DNA of 15,646 nt from the NCBI GenBank assembly GCA_027577415.1, contig JANBQS010000543.1, positions 1 through 15,646 of the forward strand. Reading direction: 5' to 3'. The notes under the pieces were generated by a model. That model was not told where the DNA came from, ran no database searches, and saw nothing but the letters and a program-made list of their open reading frames with translations. Every line of letters begins with the position of its first letter. The stretch's first letter is position 1. This document shows, in pieces, positions 7,668-15,646 of the stretch. The translations under genes and the position numbers were made by a program. The DNA is from Coemansia sp. RSA 922 (Eukaryota; Kickxellomycota; Kickxellomycetes; Kickxellales; Kickxellaceae).

Positions 7668-8129
7668 CTAACCTATAAAGTGCTGTGGATATCCTTGGTA
7701 TCTATATGCAAGTCGCAGCTCCAGCCTCAGGTGGTTTATTGTTGCTATGTGAGCGTCTCTTTCTCGTCCCATGCGTGCAATCTGGTCTGCCATTCGCCAG
7801 TAGACGTGAGCAGGATGCTGTTGAGGAGCCGAGTAGGGCTGTCTACCGGCTTGAATGGCAATATCGCGGATTGGCGGGCGCTGTGTCATCTGGCGTAAAC
7901 GGTTAACTTCCAAATGTACGTTCCGCACTTGAGAAAGCGGGCCATTGATAGCCTGATGACTAGTGGTAAGCGAGCGAAGCGTTTGCATTCTTTTCTTAAA
8001 CATCTCCATGTATGACGATAGGCTAATTTTAGGACAGTGTCTTTTGAAGAAGCCACGGAATACGTAAGCGCCGACTGCGCTAATACCGAATCCTACCAGT
8101 GTGGACATGCCAAGTTTGCCTTGCAACAT
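7668..8129 (-). CDS. Small single-pass membrane protein, unknown
   Basis: A 153-residue frame from ATG 8127-8129 to TAG 7668-7670; a second ATG at residue 8 is an alternative start. A hydrophobic helix at about residues 9-25 (STLVGFGISAVGAYVF) is followed at once by a basic stretch (RGFFKRHCPK), as in tail-in signal-anchored or mitochondrial membrane proteins. The rest is soluble and basic: a helical region (MEMFKKRMQTLRSL), a proline- and glutamine-rich linker (PYSAPQQHPAH) and a second amphipathic helix (about 112-143, ARMGRERDAHIATINHLRLELRL), possibly coiled coil. A TATATAT-like sequence on the minus strand (8175-8186) lies about 50 bases upstream. I know no family for it. Coding status rests on frame length, ATG and a sensible helix-plus-coil layout. 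Confidence 0.55.
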   Translation of the reverse strand: MLQGKLGMSTLVGFGISAVGAYVFRGFFKRHCPKISLSSYMEMFKKRMQTLRSLTTSHQAINGPLSQVRNVHLEVNRLRQMTQRPPIRDIAIQAGRQPYSAPQQHPAHVYWRMADQIARMGRERDAHIATINHLRLELRLAYRYQGYPQHFIG

Positions 8130-8605
8130 GACGAGTGAGCCAAGTGGTATTGTTATGATAGGCAGTGAATATGCAAAATATATAATGACTGATGCAGCGT
8201 GTAGAATGCAAATAAAAAAGGACGAGGGTATTGTTTAGCAAAGAAAAATACGAGTCTCCAGGCTGAATCATTGCTATTTATCTGACAACGCAGAAATAAA
8301 CATCTTAGACGTCCAACACATAGCTTATCTCACTAGCTAGAAAAAGGAGGCATTTGCTTCTAGCCGTGATTCTTGAGATCGGTCTATGAGGGCAAAAACG
8401 ACTGTTTTGGCTTTGGCGAGATCTTGGACACAAGAGCAAATGACGAAAGAGCAAAAAAGAAAGAAATACTTGTGAACAGTGACCACAAGGCAACAGCCAT
8501 CTAGCCAAAAAAAAAAAGAGAGAGAGAGGAAATTGGTGCATAGCGACAGTAAGCTAAATCTATACAGTGACATATAAAAAAATAAAGGGAATCTAGAAAT
8601 AGACA
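8130..8605. other. Intergenic region between TRZ1 3' end and the small membrane-protein gene
   Basis: AT-rich, with a poly-A run (8507-8517) continued by a GA dinucleotide run (8518-8528). It must hold the TRZ1 3' UTR and the promoter of the gene at 8129. The minus-strand open frames here are Phe/Leu/Ser-rich translations of low-complexity sequence and I do not treat them as genes. Confidence 0.6.
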
Positions 8606-11600
8606 CTAGTTGGCACCATCGCGCTTAGCTTTGCCGCCCTTTTTAGGCTTGGGCTTCACGTCCTTCTTGGTCTTTGTTGGGGTCTCTTGCTGCTTTGCCT
8701 CGCCGTCCTCAATGTCGCTAGCACATTCCTCCTCGGCAATGAAAAGCTTGAGCTCAGCGCGCATCGCCTTTTGCAAGCGTCTCGTGTTTGCCTGATAGCG
8801 AGCAATATCGCTTGGTGCGTATGCGGAAAGATCAAAGGCAGCAGCGACGTTCAAGTCACCCAACACGCCCTTTTCCTGCTCGTCATCGCTAGCGGAGCTG
8901 CATTCCGAAAGCGCCTCGACCAAGTTAAGCATGAGCTCCTTTTTGGCAGCGTCGACGTCTTCTCGAGAAGTGGGTCTCTCTACAACCTCCTCGGGCTCGT
9001 CGTCCTCGGGCACATCCATCATGCTACTAGACCCAACGCCATTAGTCACGCTTCCAGGGCCTTTCGATAGTTGGCCATAGCGCATGAGGTGGACGGCCTG
9101 TACGTTGGCCCATTTCCACCGAGGCAAACTAAGGCAGCGCTGGCTAAAGTGCGTCATCAGCAGATTTTCGGCTCCCATACCAAGTGCCATCGCCACTGCC
9201 TCGCTCACCGTCGTATGACGCTTGGCCTTGGCGTCCTTTATAAGATCGTCAGAGTGCGTCGCCTCATGAAGCAAAATAGTCGGCGGCTTGCGACCTGCCC
9301 GGCCAAGGGTGACTAAATTAGTACAGGGGCGCGTATCGCCCGAGTACACGAGCTTCCATCCGCTCGAATGGGTCAGTGACAGGCCGTACGCCCATGGACA
9401 GTGGACCACGCTACACGTCTTGATATCCACTAGGCCTAAATCGCTCAATAGTTTATCAACTTTGGCCTTCACGCTGGAGAAGCGGACTTCGCTCGCATAG
9501 CTGTTGTCATCCAGTGCGTCCAGGGATACGCGAAGATCATGGCAGCACACAAAGTCGAGACGCTCCAGTCCAATGTTCTCGACACCCGAGTAGTCGCAAA
9601 GCCACGTCCAGAACCGCGCTGGCGCAACAACAGTCATCCGCGGCCGGTTCAAGCCACACCCAGTCAACTTGGTCCACTCGCGCAAGAGCATGATGGCTCC
9701 CAGGTGGTGGTCGGCGTGCATGTGCGAGATGTACAATAGCTTGATACTCGACACAAACTGCGTAAATGTCTGAGCAATGCGCTTGTTGTGAGCATTGCGA
9801 TGCGGGTGGCCAAGGAACCGCTTGAGCAAGGATACTGTTGACTCGCCACAGTCAAGTACAATGCCGCCGTAGCCCTCAACGCTAACAATGTTAGCGCTGA
9901 CATTGCGGTAGATCCCAGGTACCGACGACCCCGTTCCAATAGGGCATACAATAAGCTCGCTGGTGCTTTGCTCGTTTTGGTGAGAGCAGCTGTTCACATC
10001 GTCCTGGTCGGCGGTGCACGACTCGACCAAGGTCGCAGGCTCTGCATCGTTATCGGAGGTGATCATCGTCACCGCGACCACATCGCTGGTAGGCTGTGCC
10101 GAGTTTGCGTGTTCAAGCATCTCCTCAGGCGTCAGCAGCGAGCGCACTTTCGACGTGTCGAGATTGGCCCTTGGCTCGACTTCGAAAACAGCCAAGCTGG
10201 ACGGAACACTCACATTTGTGCGGTCTGAGAACGAGGATAGTGGCTGCTGCGACTGGCTGCTGCCCTGAGGGAGGACGTAGACGCGTGGGTCAACTGCCGC
10301 CATCGAGGCCTGGACGCGCAAGTGGCGCTGGAATGGGTTTGCGTCTGGGACAAACTCCGGTGAGCTGAGCATGTGGTGAACATGCGGCGGGAATCTGTTT
10401 ACCCACGACTTGTACCGCTCGTCAAGCGCAACGCCGTTGCCAAGTGAATGCACAACCAATACTAACTGTGCTTGCTTGCCTTCGTCGCTTGTCTCAGAGG
10501 CAGCCAAAAATGGCGCGAACTGCGGGTTGGATACTAGCGACTCAATGTACAAGGCGCTCGGACAGTCAATGACAATAAAGATACCACCAGCTTTGGTCGG
10601 ACCCACGCACTGCGATGGGTGGATAACGGTGCCGTCAGGCGCTTTAACGCTCTCACCCTTTGTCAGTTTACCGTACAGTGGACCTGGCTTTAGTCCTAGT
10701 GCCTGCGCGGCCTTAACGTCAAATTTACCTAGCACATCCGGACCCTGAGCAATGTAGCATAGCGCAGCCCGCGAAGGTCTGGCCTTTGGCAAGTTAGTGT
10801 CGGCTATTGTAATTTGGCGCGCGCTGTGGTCGGGCGAGCGAGCGCGCTTCTTATTGTTGGCCTCCTCGTCCTTTTCCTCCAGCTGCTGCATCAGGACCTC
10901 CATTGTGGCCCCTTCGCACTGTTCAGCGTAGTAACCTTTCTTTTGCTGGTCAACAGGCTGCTTCCGCCTTTTGTCTGCCTCATCATCTGTGCGTGGCATT
11001 CCGAATGTTCGCGAAACCAGCAGTCTGCGTGCCTGAGCTTCAGCTGACTCATTAGGGCCCAATTCGTGCTTGAGTACCTTGTATCCGACGGGGTAAATAA
11101 AAACTGGTTTAACCTGCAAGTTTTTATCTTGGAATGCTGCGGTAGCGTCGCCATCAAGCATCTCGTTCACGCGGAGGCCCATCCTGTCGCGCAGAATAAA
11201 GTGCCGAGTGGCCGCCAAGACATGCGTCAGGTTGTATCCGCCGCAGACAGTCAGGTCGCCCATGCCGCTGTCGGCCAAAGTAAGCAGCATCCCTGGAAGT
11301 CCACCCATCGTCTCCCAGTCAATTCGCGTCAGAAATATGGCGGAAAGTTTGCTCATGCGAATTTTGTTCTCAAAGCCCAGTCGCTGAGTGCCCTCGCCAC
11401 AGTTGAACAGGTACCGCTGGCTGTCGATCTGCACCAGCACCGACGTCGACTGCTGGTTGTGCGTGCTGGGCTTGACTATTTGGGCGTACCACTTCATTTT
11501 CGTCGATAAACTGGTGTGCAGGCCCCGATGATGGCCGTATACGTGGCGATATAAGTAATAGAAATTAGGTGGGCTGTTGTAGTGTTTGCAGCGCGGAGCG

Positions 11601-11638
11601 GCTAAGCGAGAACCTATACTCCAGGGGCCCTTGAGCAT
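8606..11638 (-). CDS. TRZ1: Long-form tRNase Z (tRNA 3' endonuclease, ELAC2/Trz1 family)
   Basis: A 1010-residue intronless frame from ATG 11636-11638 to TAG 8606-8608. Long-form tRNase Z cuts the 3' trailer from precursor tRNAs in the nucleus and mitochondria. It consists of two metallo-beta-lactamase halves. The N-terminal half has LVQIDSQRYLFNCGEGTQR (68-86) and the degenerate metal site FLTRIDWETMGGLPGMLLT (102-120). The linker holds PGPLYGKLTKGESVKAPDG. The active C-terminal half has GTGSSVP (568-574), the metal motif HMHADHHLG (639-647), VVHCPWAYG (His746), SGDTRPC (Asp768), HEATHSDD (791-798) and MTHFSQR (His830), so all zinc ligands are present. The first 47 residues are Arg/His-rich and nearly free of acids, like a mitochondrial presequence; Met48 (MKWYAQIV) is the start seen in other fungal Trz1 proteins. 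The C-terminus is a Lys-rich, NLS-like tail. Confidence 0.96.
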   Translation of the reverse strand: MLKGPWSIGSRLAAPRCKHYNSPPNFYYLYRHVYGHHRGLHTSLSTKMKWYAQIVKPSTHNQQSTSVLVQIDSQRYLFNCGEGTQRLGFENKIRMSKLSAIFLTRIDWETMGGLPGMLLTLADSGMGDLTVCGGYNLTHVLAATRHFILRDRMGLRVNEMLDGDATAAFQDKNLQVKPVFIYPVGYKVLKHELGPNESAEAQARRLLVSRTFGMPRTDDEADKRRKQPVDQQKKGYYAEQCEGATMEVLMQQLEEKDEEANNKKRARSPDHSARQITIADTNLPKARPSRAALCYIAQGPDVLGKFDVKAAQALGLKPGPLYGKLTKGESVKAPDGTVIHPSQCVGPTKAGGIFIVIDCPSALYIESLVSNPQFAPFLAASETSDEGKQAQLVLVVHSLGNGVALDERYKSWVNRFPPHVHHMLSSPEFVPDANPFQRHLRVQASMAAVDPRVYVLPQGSSQSQQPLSSFSDRTNVSVPSSLAVFEVEPRANLDTSKVRSLLTPEEMLEHANSAQPTSDVVAVTMITSDNDAEPATLVESCTADQDDVNSCSHQNEQSTSELIVCPIGTGSSVPGIYRNVSANIVSVEGYGGIVLDCGESTVSLLKRFLGHPHRNAHNKRIAQTFTQFVSSIKLLYISHMHADHHLGAIMLLREWTKLTGCGLNRPRMTVVAPARFWTWLCDYSGVENIGLERLDFVCCHDLRVSLDALDDNSYASEVRFSSVKAKVDKLLSDLGLVDIKTCSVVHCPWAYGLSLTHSSGWKLVYSGDTRPCTNLVTLGRAGRKPPTILLHEATHSDDLIKDAKAKRHTTVSEAVAMALGMGAENLLMTHFSQRCLSLPRWKWANVQAVHLMRYGQLSKGPGSVTNGVGSSSMMDVPEDDEPEEVVERPTSREDVDAAKKELMLNLVEALSECSSASDDEQEKGVLGDLNVAAAFDLSAYAPSDIARYQANTRRLQKAMRAELKLFIAEEECASDIEDGEAKQQETPTKTKKDVKPKPKKGGKAKRDGAN

Positions 11639-12031
11639 CTATAGAAGCTGACTCCTCTCAGCAGTAACCACCAGCGACAGAGTAGAACGGCAGATATATC
11701 TGCGTAGTTGTCTGCTCCGTTCTGCGTTTACGCTTCTCGACCAAATTTATCGACTGGACAAAGCGGCGATCTGAGCAACAATTGCAGTCGTTACTTCCAA
11801 TTCCTGCAAGGCAAAAAAATAAAATAAAATATATATAGAAGGGCAAAAAGCAAATCCAAGAAGCTGGTTGGCAATGGCCAAAGACTACAAAAGAAAAAAT
11901 GCTGGCGATCAGGACCACAGGATCGCTCTTGATCAGAGATCAATGGGGAAACTCAATTGCTGCCTTGGCTTCGCTAATTCCGCTTACGTCACATTATTCA
12001 GTATCATCAGCAGTTAGCTCCAGCACCCTTC
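11639..12031. other. Upstream region of TRZ1, no gene recognised
   Basis: Holds the TRZ1 promoter. It is AT-rich around 11808-11840 (AAATAAAATAAAATATATATAG). The minus frame at 11658-11918 is hydrophobic but falls in the expected TRZ1 leader. A 47-codon plus-strand frame (11874-12017) has a TATA-like run shortly upstream but no relatives I know. Confidence 0.5.
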
Positions 12032-12675
12032 TCAAGTAACAACAACAGAGAAATTAGTGACATGGTTATGTGGAAGCAGGGCGCGCAAGTCAAAGACTAT
12101 TTTCAAGGTGCAAGACTGCATTGCTGACACATGCAAGACAAGGTATTCAAAGCCATCAATTAGTGCCAGATGCAGTGAGAACCCTGATATTGGGGCATCT
12201 ATGCAATGTAGTGGTCGGTGCATTGATCAGGACATTTATTCTATCGACAACCAAGTCTATGTTAGCAGCATCCACATTATCCCAGAAGTCGGGATTACGC
12301 TGAAGCTAGGTTGATGTCTACTGCCACCCCTCAAACAACTATATCAAATAACCATCCTTTGAGCAGACGTGTGTATTTTCATGTAGGCAGGTCATATCAG
12401 GAATAACACACCCATTGGAATGCGATTCAGGTCACCAACCAGTTTAAGCACTCCTAGAACCTCTCCTAAAGAGTCTACTCGCAATAACCATGTTCCTTTC
12501 TCTGTCAACACTGCTGTACACTGTTCGGCTAGCATATAGTTGTTTATTCGATCTGTATGTGGTTGTCGCTACATAACATGCATATCGATACCCACAGTGG
12601 CAAAGGCGAGAGATTTCCTTTAATCGAGCTGTGGCACTGACAATATAAATTTTGAAGTGTTACATTTATAGTCAT
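12032..12675 (-). pseudogene. Broken gene, possibly the C-terminal part of a POT1-like telomere protein
   Basis: Four minus-strand open segments follow each other and look protein-like, but lie in different frames. 12675-12544 starts with ATG and contains LYCQCHSS and SICMLCSDN. About 12568-12392 contains CTAVLTEKGTWLLRVDSLGE and ends at TGA. 12305-12156 contains RNPDFWDNVDAANIDLVVDR. 12223-12032 contains IDGFEYLVLHVSAMQ and LKIVFDLRALLP. Beyond the TGA at 12392 the second frame stays open to a GT at 12352, and a 53-base GT...TTCAG interval (12300-12352) would bring it in frame with the third. Order and content recall the C-terminal OB-fold region of POT1, but this is weak recall. No N-terminal OB folds fit in the 178 bases before the MFS gene. 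I read it as a truncated, decayed copy; a many-intron gene is the alternative. Confidence 0.3.
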
Positions 12676-12853
12676 AATAAATTTGTATCAAAATACCACA
12701 TATTTACATTAATGTCGCTGACAGAATATACAAACGACCAAGCATCGTTTGAAGGGCAGACTGTTAAAATAATAGGTGTAAAACATAAATTAGCAAATGA
12801 TAAGAATATTAGACAGTTGGACCAAGCGCCTTCGCCTCGGGCACTAGCTATCA

Positions 12854-15259
12854 TTAATACTTGCTATCAGACGAAGCAAGCAGTGCGCACGAGAGATACA
12901 TGCGCCATACCGTGGTAACTTCTGCAGCGGGAACTAGCTCCAGTCGCCACTTTCCAAACAGCTTTAGGCACCGGCGAGCTGGTGGCATAGCGCACATTAG
13001 CTGTACACATGATATGCGGGTATCGACAGCTGAGTGGATTGACGCAGTATCCTGTGCCACATAGTTGAATGCCTCTGACGCAAACGGCTGCTTGGTAGCA
13101 ACTAGCCCATCATCTTGTCTGTACGTGCTGACCGTCGCAGAGTCGTGAGTAGCCGGCAGCGCATTGACGTCGGTAGTGGACGTGATACTGGTGCTGTGTG
13201 GGTTTAGGTTGACATCGACCATCTTCTCCGATTTGCTATCGATAGACTCTAGATCTGCCTCGTTGTCACCAGCGTCGCCATTGCAGTCCATGTTGAGACC
13301 AGGTGCAGCCGACAGAAACGCATAGTCATGAAGACCATTCTGCCTCGTACCCCTGGCCAGCCTTAACATAACCCCAGCAAACGTGTGGTGGAAGATCTCG
13401 CCGTGCACTCGCGGGAACATGCGCTCTCTGGGCGTAATGCGAATAAACAGTAGCGCTATCCAACCGCAAATAAGAAGCGATAGAATCCAGTACTGGTTAA
13501 GCACATAGACAAACGGGTCTCCCAGAGTGTAGCCCCTATGCTTAGTGAGCAAGCTCACCACACCTGTGTACGTAAGACCGCCACCAATAGCAGCCACCGA
13601 CCAACCCGTCAGGATCACGCCGTGGCACCCAGACATGTTTGATGCGCCAAACATATCAGCCAGCGTAGCCGCAATGACGCCAACGCCGCCGCCGTAGCAT
13701 AGCGTAGCTAGCCAAACTAGCACGACAAAGGGCCAGAACGTCCGCTGCGGGATAACAAAGATAAGGCAGGATACGATGACAATCTGCAGTGAAATGACAA
13801 ACAGGAAGGTTCGCCGCCGTCCAGCCCAGTCAGACGCCCAGCCCATCAGTAGCCGGCCGCCTGCGTTGAAGGCACCTTCGATCGTGACGATCACAGATAC
13901 TGGCGCGGGAAGGCTGGTGCCAAACATATTGGTCGACATGCTGGCCAGGTTGGATATAATGACAACGCCGAATACAAGATTGACAAAGAAGGCGACCCAG
14001 AGTAACCAAAAGTCACGCGATGCCAACGCCTGAGACAACGTGATAACCAGAACCGGGTCGCCCGAATTGGATCCTACAGTGATTGTCTGACCGCCTATAG
14101 CCGCGCTCTTTCCCTTGATTCGGTTCTGTACACCACGTTGATGAGGATTGTGCATGTCCGAAATCGACTGGTCTTTCATGTCAATAGCGACTCCAGGTAG
14201 ATTGTAGCTAGGCGGTGGCGGGCGCATAACCATTGCACACAATAACATGATTATCAAGTTGACTGTGCCCAAGATAACAAACACTTGCGGAACTGTGAAC
14301 CTACGCACCAACGCAGAATTTAGGTTACTAAAGGCGACAGCACCACTGCCAAACCCGCTGACTGCAAGCCCGGACGCAAATCCGCGGGATTTAGGGTACC
14401 ACTGGATAACAGCGTCGATCGTAGTCACATAGCCAATACCCAGACCAACGCCGCCGACAAACCCGTAGCCAAAGTACAGCATGCTGATCTCTTTGCAAGC
14501 CAAGCCCAGCGCAGCTGTGCAATGCCCAAAGAAAAAGACTAGTGCGGCTAGTATGGCGCACATTCGCGGCGAGTGCGACTCTATCCACGGGCCGAACGAT
14601 GCCCCCGAGGCGCCCAGCATGCCCAGTGCAATGTAAAACGTGATCTGCGCTCGATTGGCGTCGGCGTTGTTGTACAAGTAGCGGTCGATGGGCTTGTTAA
14701 AAATGGACCAGGCGTAGAGCGAGCCCAAGCAGAATTGACTTAGCACGGCCACGGGGATAATCATCCAAGCCCGGCAACGCACTTTACCAAATATAATCCG
14801 CTGGTCTTTGCGGATTTGCTCTGACGTGCGTATGTACTCGGTGTGCGAATAGTAGTTGATGACCATTTCCTTGAACGATCGCACATTCTCAGCCCGCGCC
14901 GTATGGTCAAAGACGGCATCGTCAGCCAGCTCCTCAACGATATGCATGTTGCCCCTTCTCTGCTTATTGGTCGAGTCGTAAATTGATGATAGTGTGCCAG
15001 CTAAACGTAACGTACGTAAATAGGCAGGGTTATTCTCTAGGTAACTCTCCTCCGAAAATGGCAAGTACAGTAACTTTGCTGGCACAAGTAACGCAGAATA
15101 CAAAATAATAATAGAAATAATAAAGTATCTTGTGGATGACAAAATAAAATGTGCAGCGTTGCAAAAATAATGAACAGAGGCAAAAAAGTTGCCTCTGTCA
15201 GCGCCAGCCGCTACATCTGCTCGGTACTTCTCGGTTTTCAGATTGGAGGGAGAAGGCAT
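12854..15259 (-). CDS. Major facilitator superfamily transporter, OFA (oxalate:formate antiporter-like) family
   Basis: An 801-residue frame from ATG 15257-15259 ending at 12854. Twelve membrane segments are recognisable between residues about 164 and 607, in two groups of six with a long hydrophilic loop at 344-403. OFA hallmarks are GSLYAWSIFNKPI (179-191, first helix), GGVGLGIGYVTTIDAVIQW (269-287) and SRGFASGLAVSGFGSGA (291-307). The second half has GAFNAGGRLLMGWASDWAGR (462-481). The 190-residue C-terminal tail is Asp/Ser/Thr-rich and cytoplasmic. Such proteins move monocarboxylates or related small anions; the substrate cannot be read here. The start is uncertain: the first 104 codons are more AT-rich and include an extra hydrophobic stretch (YFIISIIILYSALLVPAKLL), and Met105 (14945-14947, context CAAC-ATG) would give a more usual 697-residue protein. 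Confidence 0.88.
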   Translation of the reverse strand: MPSPSNLKTEKYRADVAAGADRGNFFASVHYFCNAAHFILSSTRYFIISIIILYSALLVPAKLLYLPFSEESYLENNPAYLRTLRLAGTLSSIYDSTNKQRRGNMHIVEELADDAVFDHTARAENVRSFKEMVINYYSHTEYIRTSEQIRKDQRIIFGKVRCRAWMIIPVAVLSQFCLGSLYAWSIFNKPIDRYLYNNADANRAQITFYIALGMLGASGASFGPWIESHSPRMCAILAALVFFFGHCTAALGLACKEISMLYFGYGFVGGVGLGIGYVTTIDAVIQWYPKSRGFASGLAVSGFGSGAVAFSNLNSALVRRFTVPQVFVILGTVNLIIMLLCAMVMRPPPPSYNLPGVAIDMKDQSISDMHNPHQRGVQNRIKGKSAAIGGQTITVGSNSGDPVLVITLSQALASRDFWLLWVAFFVNLVFGVVIISNLASMSTNMFGTSLPAPVSVIVTIEGAFNAGGRLLMGWASDWAGRRRTFLFVISLQIVIVSCLIFVIPQRTFWPFVVLVWLATLCYGGGVGVIAATLADMFGASNMSGCHGVILTGWSVAAIGGGLTYTGVVSLLTKHRGYTLGDPFVYVLNQYWILSLLICGWIALLFIRITPRERMFPRVHGEIFHHTFAGVMLRLARGTRQNGLHDYAFLSAAPGLNMDCNGDAGDNEADLESIDSKSEKMVDVNLNPHSTSITSTTDVNALPATHDSATVSTYRQDDGLVATKQPFASEAFNYVAQDTASIHSAVDTRISCVQLMCAMPPARRCLKLFGKWRLELVPAAEVTTVWRMYLSCALLASSDSKY

Positions 15260-15646
15260 CTGGAGCGGACGCTTGCGTTACGGGCTCATTATTCTCAGTC
15301 AATCAGAACATGCTTGCACTTGGCGCTTTTGAGCATTATTGTGCTTGGGTGAATACAAGAAAATAAATCTCAAAGCTGTCAATTTACCAGTGATTACCAT
15401 CGCTGTAGCTATGCCCTGCACAGGGTAGGGGAAAAAGCGCACTACACAAGCGCATGTGGCTTATATGTGCAGCTGAAGTGCCGGCCCATTAAACAAAAAA
15501 ATTGTGGCAGCCTGGACGGTTCCAAACAAGATGTGAACAATGCAAGATACTTTTTGGCGGGAGCATGAATGAACCTTTAAAGCACAATTAAGAAATCATG
15601 CCTTTTTGCTGTCTGCATTCATCCTTCAAGTGGCAAAGTATACAAA
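15260..15646. other. Upstream of the MFS gene, nothing recognised
   Basis: AT-rich non-coding sequence with short open frames only. It would hold the promoter of the minus-strand transporter gene. No RNA gene, repeat or start of a further gene could be identified. Confidence 0.5.

Noticed and set aside
8337..8606. Minus-strand hydrophobic frames rich in Phe, Leu and Ser
   Set aside because: They translate poly-A/T and GA-repeat sequence in the 3' flank of TRZ1; a low-complexity artefact.
11658..11918. Minus-strand 86-residue hydrophobic frame upstream of TRZ1
   Set aside because: It falls in the promoter and leader of TRZ1, its hydrophobicity comes from AT-rich sequence, and there is no known relative.
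11874..12017. Plus-strand 47-codon frame starting MAKDYKRKNAG
   Set aside because: A TATA-like run lies just upstream, but there is no family resemblance and the length is within chance expectation.
12057..12314. Plus-strand Cys-containing 85-residue frame
   Set aside because: The opposite strand over the same bases gives more protein-like segments with motif order; this frame is probably their shadow.

Overview
The window looks like chromosomal DNA of an early-diverging fungus, most likely Kickxellomycotina (Coemansia or a close relative). This rests on intron-poor eukaryotic genes with fungal orthology (DASH/DAD2-like, TRM44, long-form tRNase Z, an OFA-type MFS transporter) and on a relic that resembles a large F-box/LRR-like family I associate with Coemansia. 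Taxonomy is inference from protein recall, not from a search. There are no bacterial operons, CRISPR arrays, rRNAs or recognisable tRNAs.

Layout. 1-261 (+): 3' end of a DAD2-like DASH subunit, converging on TRM44. 324-1826 (-): TRM44, tRNA-Ser Um44 methyltransferase. 1969-2925 (-): an acidic HIRIP3/DEK-C-like chromatin protein. About 2926-3420 (-): relic of the F-box/LRR-like family, abutting that gene. 3645-7538: an AT-rich accessory block with three small unrecognised proteins that look like diverged paralogues (3645-4007 -, 6236-6628 +, 7158-7538 +), a 5'-truncated Yippee fragment (5750-5898 -), and a stretch with strong splice-like signals but no clear protein. 7668-8129 (-): an unknown small single-pass membrane protein. 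8606-11638 (-): TRZ1. About 12032-12675 (-): scattered open segments that read like a broken gene, possibly POT1-related. 12854-15259 (-): an OFA-like MFS transporter. 15260-15646 holds nothing I recognise.

The conserved genes are housekeeping: spindle attachment, tRNA modification, tRNA 3' processing, histone handling and solute transport. They are not an operon. The part most likely to be undescribed is the 3.6-7.5 kb block, where a small lineage-specific family sits among gene fragments. Two of its members share a TATA plus pyrimidine-tract promoter layout.
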